A stretch of DNA of 64,000 nucleotides from Acidobacteria bacterium Mor1 (GTDB lineage Bacteria; Acidobacteriota; Polarisedimenticolia; Polarisedimenticolales; Polarisedimenticolaceae), in assembly GCA_001664505.1 (NCBI GenBank), contig CP011806.1, positions 5,769,788 to 5,833,787 of the forward strand, given 5' to 3'. Positions 46,425-53,840 of this stretch are shown in pieces (positions within the stretch are counted from its first letter, which is position 1; the number at the start of each line of letters is the position of its first letter). Made by a program: the position numbers and the translations under genes. Under the pieces are notes generated by a model. It was not told the origin of the DNA, ran no database searches, and worked only from the letters and a program-made list of their open reading frames with translations.

Positions 46425-49400
46425 CTAGCGTTCGATCAGGGCCCAGCCCCGCTCCTCGGCCTCCCGCCGGTAGACCGCACGGATCGTGTTTGCCCGAGGT
46501 GTATCGCCACTCTCGGCGATGAGGCTGGCCCGTAGTTGGGTCGCCTCGAGCTGGGCCTCGAACAGTCCGTGCTCCTCGGCCTGCTCCTCGATGCGCTTCA
46601 GTTCTGCCTCGAGGGCGGGGGAGGCACCGTCGGCTCGCCAGGCGCACTGCTGTAGCACGATGCGCCCCTGGAGCAGCACGGTCAGGTGCTGAAACCCATC
46701 CATCTGCGACGCCAGCCCGTCGCATGCCTGTCGAATCTCATCGTCGACGCCCTCAGAACGTCCCATGTGCAGTCGCGCCATTTCGGCCTGGGCCAGCGCT
46801 CGCCAGTGGGGCACACCCAGCTCTTCGAAGGTCTGTTCGGCCTGTCGAAGCTGGTCGCGGGCTTCCTCGAAGCGCCCCTGGCGCGCGGCGATGCGCCCCA
46901 GCATCAGCCGCGATTCTCCCTGTTCGACCGGGAGCTCGATCTCTTCGTATTTCCGGATCAGTTCCTCGGCGATGGTCCGAGCGGCGTCGAGGTTGCCTCC
47001 GGCGAACTCGACCCGCATCAGTTCGAAGCGGGCGTTGTGCTCCAGGCCCCCCTCGGGCCGTGTTTTCGCCGCCTCGATCGCCTTCTCGGCGTGGGTCCGG
47101 GCGACGTCCAGTTCGCCGTACTCGATCCAGACCCTGGAGAGGTGATAGGGCGCCCAGGCGATGCCGATCTTGTCGCCGACATCCTCGAACTGTTCGGCGG
47201 CCTCCTCGAAGTGGGCCCGGGCCTGGCGTAGCCGCCCCAGTTTGAGGAACGAGATGCCCAGGTTTTCGAGGGTGATCGCCACCCCCTGGCGGATGTTCCG
47301 CCGGCGGTAGTTGGCCAGCACGCTCTCCTTGAGCGCAACGCCCTCGTCCAGCTTGCCCTGTTGTTCGAGCACGATCCCAAGGGAGGTCTCGGCCCGGGCC
47401 AGCCGGGCGTCGTTGCCGATCTTGCGCGCGAAGCCGACGACCTCCCGGTAGTGCTCCTCGGCGCCGCGAAGGTCGCCCCGGGTCTGCGCCTCCTTGCCCA
47501 TCAGCGACAGGATCGTGACCTGGCCGTTCATGTCGCCGAGCTGGGAGTAGAGCTCGTGGGCCTCGTCGAGGATCTCGCTGAGCGGCTGCTGGGGATCGGC
47601 ATTGCCGCCCCAGGTCAAGGCCTGCCGTTCGAGTCCTCCGGCGATCATCCAGCGGGAGCCCAGCTCCCGGCCGTTCTCGGTGGCGCTCACTGCGGCGCGG
47701 AAGCCCCGGGGGTAGTCGCCGGAGTGGTAGGCCACCATGGCCTCGGCCAGGTCCAGCCGCGGATCGGTGCCCAGCGGCGGGCCCAGGGCGCGGATCGAGT
47801 CGATGGTGCCCAGCGCCTCGTCCAGCCGCCGGCTGCGATCCTGGGACTGCACCAGCAGCAGGCCGTAGCCCAGGTTGTCGGGGAAGAACTCCCAGAGCGC
47901 CCGGCTCAGCTCTTCCGCCCGCTCCCAGTCGTGGGTCGCCATGCGGAAGACCGCCTCGATGCGCAGCTGGGTTTCCCGGGACAGCCCCTTGGAGTTTTCG
48001 AAGGCGCGGGTGGCCTGCTCCCTGGACCGGGCGGAGTAGCCCTTGCCCGACCAGACCTTGTAGAGCATGAAGTGGGTCATCGGTTGACCCGGCTCGATCT
48101 CGAGTGACTGCTCGAGCAGCTGCTGGGCCCTGGCGTAGTCGGAGCTCTGGTAGGCCGCGACCCCTTCGGCGAAGAGGCGCGCGGCCTCGGGGTCGGTGGG
48201 TTGTTCGGCCCGGGCCTGGCCGTCCTGGTCGCCTGTGATCTCGGGCACCTCGAGCCGGTCGCGAAGAAGCCGGCCCGCCTTGGCCACCAGTTCCCAGGGG
48301 TTGTCCGTCTCCGACGAGACGCTCAGTTCGTGCCGGGTCCGCGGATCGTTGGTCGAGGTCAGCCGCAGGTCGGCGATCAATCCGTTGCCGCCGGCAACTT
48401 CGCCCGAGCGGCGCACCGTGCCGGCGAGCATCCAGCCGGCGCCGGAGATGCGGCCGAGTTGATTGATCTGCGCCGGTTTCAGAGCGTGGATGTCGGTGAT
48501 CGCCAGATCGGTCTTGATCGAGGCGACCCGTTCCGGGTCGACGGTGAGGACCTGCTCGCCGGCGGTCAGCGAGGCATGGATGCCGTTGGCCAGGTGGGTC
48601 GCGATCCAATCCTGAGCGGGGTCGCCGGTGCCGTTGGCCATACCCAGGGTCACCACCGAGGGGCGCAGGCCCGCCTGGAGAATCGGCTTGATCCCCGCGG
48701 CGACCCCATGGTCCGGATGGTTCCGCAGCCCGAGCCAGAGCCCGCCGGCCGCGAGGGCCGCGACCAGGGCCAACCCGGCGGCCCATGGAAACCAGGAGGC
48801 CCGGGCCGGCCGGGACGCCGCCGGCCGGGGATCGAGGATGCCGTCGATGGTCTCCAGCAGCGCTTCGGCGGATCCCGGACGGTCGGCCGGGTCCCGTTCG
48901 ATGCAGTGCATCACCAGCGCCTCGACTCGCGGATCCAGGTCGGGCAGGTGTCGGGAGAGCGGCGCCGGGTCCCGCTCGATTCGGGCCAGCGCTGTCGAGA
49001 CCGGGCTGGTGCCGACGAAGGGCCAGTGTCCGGTCAGCATGTAGTACAGCAGGATGCCGAAGCCGTAGAGGTCGGTGGCCTCGGTGATGGCGTCCCCGCG
49101 TACCTGCTCCGGTGCCATGAATAGCGGAGTGCCCTCGAGCCGCGAAGGAGAAGGGCCGGACTCACCGTCGCCATCGGGAGCGGAGACCGCCAGGCCGAAA
49201 TCGGTGACGACGGCACGGGTGGTTCCGTCGGGCCGGTTCGCCAGGAAGACGTTGGAGGCCTTGATGTCCCGGTGGATCACCTGCCGCCGGTGGGCCGCAC
49301 GAATGCCTTGCAGGATCTCCCGGGCGTAGCCGAGCGCCGCCGGCACGTCGAAGGCGCCGTCGCGCCGGATCCGCTCACCGAGGGTCTCGCCGTCCAGCAG

Positions 49401-49808
49401 CTCCATGGTGACGAAGTAGCGGCCGTCATCGGAGGCTTCCCGTCCGAAGTCGAACAGGCGGCAGACATGTTCGTCGGTGACCGTGCGGGCCAGGGCGATC
49501 TCCCGCTTGAACTGCTCCACGGCAGAAGGGGAGGAGGCGAGGTCCGGATGCAGGGTCTTGAGAGCGACCCGCCCGCCGAGTTCCCGGTCTTCGACCTCGT
49601 AGACCTGGCCGACGCCGCCCCGGGAAAGAAAACGTTCGACCCGGTAGCGTCCGGCGACCACCTGACCGGTCTCGAACACCTTTTTGCCGGCGCCCCGGCG
49701 CGCCCCGGAGTCCGAACTCCGTTCCCGCTTGCCGCGCAGCAGCTCCTCGGCCGTCTTACGCGCACGGCCGAAGGTGGATTCTCCTCCGGCATCCGATTCT
49801 CGCGACAT
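46425..49808 (-). CDS. Ser/Thr protein kinase with C-terminal TPR array
   Basis: 1127 residues from ATG 49808, preceded by GAGGGG. Kinase domain about 54-315: glycine loop LSRGGVGQVYEV, VALK with Lys84, HRDIKASN (180-187), DFG (204-206) and APEQ. A membrane helix follows at about 345-362 (WFPWAAGLALVAALAAGGLW). The extracytoplasmic part has a GNN-type domain (about 380-520), then a TPR array to the C-terminus (for example EQQGKLDEGVALKESVLANY and LGRLRQARAHFEEAAEQFED). This is a PknB-like receptor with a protein-interaction sensor. It lies upstream of the ECF sigma gene, on the same strand, and may signal through it. Confidence 0.9.
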   Translation of the reverse strand: MSRESDAGGESTFGRARKTAEELLRGKRERSSDSGARRGAGKKVFETGQVVAGRYRVERFLSRGGVGQVYEVEDRELGGRVALKTLHPDLASSPSAVEQFKREIALARTVTDEHVCRLFDFGREASDDGRYFVTMELLDGETLGERIRRDGAFDVPAALGYAREILQGIRAAHRRQVIHRDIKASNVFLANRPDGTTRAVVTDFGLAVSAPDGDGESGPSPSRLEGTPLFMAPEQVRGDAITEATDLYGFGILLYYMLTGHWPFVGTSPVSTALARIERDPAPLSRHLPDLDPRVEALVMHCIERDPADRPGSAEALLETIDGILDPRPAASRPARASWFPWAAGLALVAALAAGGLWLGLRNHPDHGVAAGIKPILQAGLRPSVVTLGMANGTGDPAQDWIATHLANGIHASLTAGEQVLTVDPERVASIKTDLAITDIHALKPAQINQLGRISGAGWMLAGTVRRSGEVAGGNGLIADLRLTSTNDPRTRHELSVSSETDNPWELVAKAGRLLRDRLEVPEITGDQDGQARAEQPTDPEAARLFAEGVAAYQSSDYARAQQLLEQSLEIEPGQPMTHFMLYKVWSGKGYSARSREQATRAFENSKGLSRETQLRIEAVFRMATHDWERAEELSRALWEFFPDNLGYGLLLVQSQDRSRRLDEALGTIDSIRALGPPLGTDPRLDLAEAMVAYHSGDYPRGFRAAVSATENGRELGSRWMIAGGLERQALTWGGNADPQQPLSEILDEAHELYSQLGDMNGQVTILSLMGKEAQTRGDLRGAEEHYREVVGFARKIGNDARLARAETSLGIVLEQQGKLDEGVALKESVLANYRRRNIRQGVAITLENLGISFLKLGRLRQARAHFEEAAEQFEDVGDKIGIAWAPYHLSRVWIEYGELDVARTHAEKAIEAAKTRPEGGLEHNARFELMRVEFAGGNLDAARTIAEELIRKYEEIELPVEQGESRLMLGRIAARQGRFEEARDQLRQAEQTFEELGVPHWRALAQAEMARLHMGRSEGVDDEIRQACDGLASQMDGFQHLTVLLQGRIVLQQCAWRADGASPALEAELKRIEEQAEEHGLFEAQLEATQLRASLIAESGDTPRANTIRAVYRREAEERGWALIER

Positions 49809-49976
49809 CCCACACCCCTCAGGATCCATGCCCGCGCTAAAGATCCCTCGATGTTATCCCAGCCGCAAGGGGGTTCGTGGCCGGCATCGGCGAGATGCCG
49901 GGTGCAGGGCCGGCGGATGTCCGAGAAATTCGAGACGGGGTGTAACGGAATCCGCGGGTGGGTCATGCAGGGTGTA

Positions 49977-50011
49977 GGCGGCGAGAAGCCGCCCCGGGTT
50001 GAAGGAACCCG
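49977..50011 (+). promoter_or_regulatory. Two tandem hairpins in the leader of the small secreted protein gene
   Basis: GGCGGC-gagaa-GCCGCC (49977-49993) is followed at once by CGGGTT-gaagg-AACCCG (49995-50011), ending 6 nt before AGGAG. Two 5-nt purine loops in series suggest a structured or stabilising leader. Confidence 0.45.
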
Positions 50012-50030
50012 AAACACAGGAGATAGAACG

Positions 50031-50342
50031 ATGAAGAAGAACCTGCTCGCTCTCGTCCTCGCCACCGCCACGCTGGTTTCCGCCGTGGCCTTCATGGCGC
50101 CTGCCGCCTTCGCCATGGGCGATCTCGCCGACGTGACCGTGACCCAGTCCTTCGACCCGGTCGACGGTCGCCGGATGATCGAAGTCGAAGGGATGGTCGA
50201 CGGCGGCAAGAAGAAGATGTGGCTGATGATCTCGGAGAAAAACTACGCGAAGCTGACCAAGTGCTCCCACGGCCGCGGTGCCGGTCCGGCCATCGCGTAC
50301 TCCGAAAAGTCCCGCATGGTCAACGTCGTCATCTGCGACTGA
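50031..50342 (+). CDS. Small secreted protein of unknown function
   Basis: 103 residues from ATG 50031 with an AGGAGA ribosome site. Signal peptide MKKNLLALVLATATLVSAVAF ends near AAFA. The mature part (about 75 residues) is basic, beta-rich, and contains MWLMISEKNYAKLTKCSHG and a final VVICD, giving a cysteine pair that could form a disulfide. I recognise no family. It has its own leader hairpins and its own terminator, which suggests strong, separate expression. Confidence 0.8.
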   Translation: MKKNLLALVLATATLVSAVAFMAPAAFAMGDLADVTVTQSFDPVDGRRMIEVEGMVDGGKKKMWLMISEKNYAKLTKCSHGRGAGPAIAYSEKSRMVNVVICD

Positions 50343-50360
50343 TCCGGGCAAAGGACGTGT

Positions 50361-50387
50361 GGGGTTCGGGGCGCGGCTCCGAACCCC
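50361..50387 (+). terminator. Terminator after the small secreted protein gene
   Basis: A 9-bp stem (GGGGTTCGG / CCGAACCCC) with a 9-nt loop, 18 nt after the stop codon. Confidence 0.65.
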
Positions 50388-50465
50388 GCCTTGTGTTGGG
50401 TCCGCTTCGTGTCTGTAATGGTGGCCTGCGCCGGCCGTGAGGCTTTGACGCCGAGGATGAAGAGC

Positions 50466-52355
50466 ATGCGACAGTTTGCGGGTTGGGCTTTGATCGGGAT
50501 CCTGGTGCTGAGCTGGCTGGCTGCAGTTCCGGCACTCGCGGCGACCGCAGGAGAGGGCGCCGAGGAGAACGGCGCCTTGCGCCGGCTGCTCATCGACTAC
50601 GACTCGTCGAACTCGATGTGGGGAGAGCTCGCCGACAAGACCCGCAAGTACGAGGCGGGCCGCACGGCGCTGGCCGACTTCCTGGCGAGCGAACTGGGGG
50701 AGCGGGAGATCGCTTTCCGCGCCTACGGCCACAGAGACAAGACCGACTGCCGGGACTCGGAGCTGATCGTGCCCTTCTCGGCGCCCGACGAGGCCCGCAC
50801 GAAGATCGCCGAGGCGGTGGCGGGGATTCGGCCCAAGGGCAAGACACCGATCACCTACAGCCTGCGGCAGTCCCTGGAAGATCTCGGCGGTGTGCCCGGC
50901 GACATCCTGTTGATCAGCGACGGCATCGAGACCTGCGACATCGATCCCTGTGAGCTGATGCGCCAGTGGCGGGAAGCCAACGTCGGCATCCGGGTCTTCG
51001 TCGTAGGCGTCGGGTTGACCGATCTCGAACGCCAGGCGATGAACTGCATCGCCGAGGAATCCGGCGGCGCCTACTTCGACGCCGACTCGGCCGACGATTT
51101 CGCCGAGGCCCTTTCGGGGGTCGGCGAGGCGATCGAGACCCCGGCCGAGCCGGCCACCGTCGAACGCGGCGAGACCTACGCGCTGTTGATCAAGACCGCC
51201 GACGCCGAGGGCCGGTCCTACGTCTCCCAGGGGCGGCTGTTGCTCGACGGTGCCGAGGTGGCCCAGGTCGGCACCCACAAGCGCAACGTGCTGGACGGCC
51301 CGGGGGAGTACACCCTGGAGATCGGTCCGCTGCTGGCCGACGACACGACCTTCGAGCCGGTCACCAAGACCGTCTCGATCAGCGAACCGGGAGAGACTAC
51401 CGTGGAGGTGCAGGTGCTGAGTCCCTCCCGGGTCACCTCCCGCTTCGTCGACGGCGGCGAGGAGCAGCACGGCTCGCTGGTCTATGCCTACCTGGACGGC
51501 GAGGAGCGCTTCCGCTTCCGGCCGTCGGACGAGGCGCTGGCCCGTCCGGGAAACTACACCTTCAAGGCGACTCCCAACGACGACAACGAGCTTTCGGTGG
51601 ACGCCGCCCTCACTGCAGGCGAACACACCGAGGTGCTGTTCGAGATGACCTCGACGGTAACCTTCACCATCGTCTACGAACTCCCCGACGGCACCGAGGT
51701 GCGCCGCGGGTCGGAACTGTGGCGGGACGGCGAACGGCTCTACAAGGTCTTCTCGGGCAACCCGACCCGGGTGCGTCCCGGCGTCTATGAACTGCGCTCC
51801 GACGACCAGAACGCACCGCTGAAACCACGGCCGATCGAGATCCGCACCGACGGTGAGGAGTTTCGAATCGCGCTGGCCGCCGGCTTCGTGGTCATCCGCT
51901 ACGCACCGTCGGAGTGGGACTACGTGCGCACGCCGGACCGGGCGTTCCTCGAGTCCATCGACCGGGGCAAGAGCAAGTACGCCAGCCTCGACGTACCGAT
52001 CCCGGTCGCGCCCGGTCGCTACCGGGCCAACCCGCATTCGTCGGTCGGCTTCATGGATCCGGTGGAGGTCACGGTCGGCGAAGGGGAGACCGTCGAGGCG
52101 GTGTTCCAACCGAAGAAGCTGGGCGAGATCGTCGTGGAGTACGCGCCGTCGGACGGCTACAAGAAGACGCCGGACCGGGCCTCGGTCTACGCCCTGGAGG
52201 GGCAACCGATCCTGAAGGGGTTCATGCGCCCGGGCAAGGCCCAGAAGTTCCTGCCGGGCCGCTACAAGGTGGACCCGATGCGCTCCGAGGTGGACCCGGT
52301 GGAGATCGTGGTCAAGCCCCACGAGCGGACGACGGTGACGCTGAAGCCGAGGTAG
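50466..52355 (+). CDS. Secreted von Willebrand factor A domain protein
   Basis: 629 residues from ATG 50466 (GAGGA 8 nt upstream; ATG 50457 is an alternative). Signal peptide MRQFAGWALIGILVLSWLAA. The VWA domain (about 40-225) has a complete adhesion-site motif, D46-S-S-N-S50, with TPITYSL and DILLISDGIETCD as the other parts. The C-terminal 380 residues are beta-rich, with two related modules beginning GFVVIRYAPSEWDYVRTPDRA and GEIVVEYAPSDGYKKTPDRA. It is a plausible exported metal-dependent adhesion protein. It is distinct from the VWFA-related pair at 24-28 kb. Confidence 0.85.
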   Translation: MRQFAGWALIGILVLSWLAAVPALAATAGEGAEENGALRRLLIDYDSSNSMWGELADKTRKYEAGRTALADFLASELGEREIAFRAYGHRDKTDCRDSELIVPFSAPDEARTKIAEAVAGIRPKGKTPITYSLRQSLEDLGGVPGDILLISDGIETCDIDPCELMRQWREANVGIRVFVVGVGLTDLERQAMNCIAEESGGAYFDADSADDFAEALSGVGEAIETPAEPATVERGETYALLIKTADAEGRSYVSQGRLLLDGAEVAQVGTHKRNVLDGPGEYTLEIGPLLADDTTFEPVTKTVSISEPGETTVEVQVLSPSRVTSRFVDGGEEQHGSLVYAYLDGEERFRFRPSDEALARPGNYTFKATPNDDNELSVDAALTAGEHTEVLFEMTSTVTFTIVYELPDGTEVRRGSELWRDGERLYKVFSGNPTRVRPGVYELRSDDQNAPLKPRPIEIRTDGEEFRIALAAGFVVIRYAPSEWDYVRTPDRAFLESIDRGKSKYASLDVPIPVAPGRYRANPHSSVGFMDPVEVTVGEGETVEAVFQPKKLGEIVVEYAPSDGYKKTPDRASVYALEGQPILKGFMRPGKAQKFLPGRYKVDPMRSEVDPVEIVVKPHERTTVTLKPR

Positions 52356-52472
52356 CCGCGAAAGTCGACTCGGCGTGAGGGGATGATTCGGTTTGACCTC
52401 CGGCAGGCTGTGGTGAACCTCGAAGTGTGTACCGTGGTAGGCTTCCTTCAAACAATCAGATAGGAAGCAACC

Positions 52473-53096
52473 TTGGCACCGTTCCGACGATTGTTCGCGC
52501 CGCGAGCCGACTCAGAGGTCAGCGGAATCTGTTCGAATCACCCGCTTTCGAACACCCTTTGGGCAAAGTTGATTCTTGCGCTGTTCGCGAGCGGCCTGTG
52601 TCCGTTCTTGGCGGACGAGTGTCGAGCGTCGAGCTTGGTCGGTTGCAGGATAGAGCAGAGTATTTGCTCCGGGACGACAGCGCATTGGAAGATGCGTCTC
52701 GAGGCAGCGAAGATTGCCAATACCGGTGTTCGAAGGGTGGAACGTTTCGTGTTGGCCGAGAACTGCAACGGGCGTGCGTACATCGGTACCTGGCTTCTAG
52801 TGGATGATCAAGGTGACGGAGTAGTGCTGGAATCCCATGGCAAGCGCTTGAAGAAGAGGAGGCTCTCTCGGAACCGAACGGCATCCCTACTGCGAGAGTT
52901 GTCGGAGTTCGACCTGTCGGCGCTTGCTGACTATGTTCAGAAGGATCCGGTGTCCACTCACGTGCTCGTTGCGCCGGTCTCAGTTTGTGAGAATGGCGTG
53001 TACTACAAAGCGCTGTTTGAGGGCTTCTCCCCTTCTCAGCAGATCGACGGGTGCGGAGTGCTGTGCGACCTGATCCTCTGGGCGCACGAGTGGTGA
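52473..53096 (+). CDS. Orphan protein in a low-GC segment
   Basis: 207 residues from TTG 52473 with GGAAG 5 nt upstream. GC content of the segment is near 55%, well below the roughly two-thirds of its neighbours. A hydrophobic stretch at about 31-47 (WAKLILALFASGLCPFL) could be a late signal or membrane segment; the rest has several cysteines. I recognise no family and see no relevant neighbour. The base composition fits acquisition from elsewhere. Existence as a gene is likely but not certain. Confidence 0.5.
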   Translation: MAPFRRLFAPRADSEVSGICSNHPLSNTLWAKLILALFASGLCPFLADECRASSLVGCRIEQSICSGTTAHWKMRLEAAKIANTGVRRVERFVLAENCNGRAYIGTWLLVDDQGDGVVLESHGKRLKKRRLSRNRTASLLRELSEFDLSALADYVQKDPVSTHVLVAPVSVCENGVYYKALFEGFSPSQQIDGCGVLCDLILWAHEW

Positions 53097-53186
53097 TTCG
53101 CCGCTGATACCCCCGGAATTCCTGTTTGGTCATCAATACCGACAATTCTTGACTCCTGGAATTCCCGACCCTACGTTCCCCTCACG

Positions 53187-53840
53187 ATGAGTGAGCGCAA
53201 GAGACTGGCCGGCCTGGCGCTAACCGTCGGCGGCGGATCGTTTCTCGCCGCCGTCGCGACCCTGCACTTTCTTTACAGGGTCGATCAAGCCACCGGCACC
53301 GACGCCCTGCTGGCGACCTTGTTGATGCTGGGCATCGCCCTGGCCGGGTCGCTGCTGTTTCTCCGTTTCGCCGAACCGGTGGCCGACCGCCTGGAGATTC
53401 AGGAAGATCGTTTGAGCGCGCTGCTCTGGAGCGTCGGCGACGGCATCCTGATCCTCGACGAGCGTGGTGAAGTGCAGTGGGCCAACCCCGCCTCTCAGGA
53501 CATGCACGGGATCGAGCCGGTGCAGTTCGGGAGGATGTCGGTGGCGCATCTGTTCCAGGGCGCCGACGACGCGTTGAACGACTTCCTCGCTTCGGGGGAG
53601 CCCCGGGCGATCACCCTGGTCTCGGCGATTCACGCCGGTGGGCAGCAGACGCCGGTGGAGGTCACCTTCGGCCGCTCGTTCCATCTGGCCCGGCCGCTGA
53701 TCACCGCCATCGTGCGGGACATCAGCGAACGGCCGGACCCCGCCTCGGTGATCCGGCAGCTCGAAGAGAGAATCGTTCCCGCCGCGGCTTCGGCCCACGG
53801 CGCTCGGGAACTCGCGCCGGGGACCGGCGCTTCTCGCTAG
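53187..53840 (+). CDS. Membrane PAS-domain protein without output domain
   Basis: 217 residues. Two N-terminal membrane helices (about 8-28 and 41-60) are followed by a PAS domain (about 76-180; LLWSVGDGILILDERGEVQWANPA, typical PAS core, through ITAIVRDISE). No kinase, cyclase or other effector follows, so it may be a small sensor that recruits a partner, or the remnant of a larger sensor. It abuts the convergent carboxypeptidase gene end to end. Confidence 0.82.
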   Translation: MSERKRLAGLALTVGGGSFLAAVATLHFLYRVDQATGTDALLATLLMLGIALAGSLLFLRFAEPVADRLEIQEDRLSALLWSVGDGILILDERGEVQWANPASQDMHGIEPVQFGRMSVAHLFQGADDALNDFLASGEPRAITLVSAIHAGGQQTPVEVTFGRSFHLARPLITAIVRDISERPDPASVIRQLEERIVPAAASAHGARELAPGTGASR

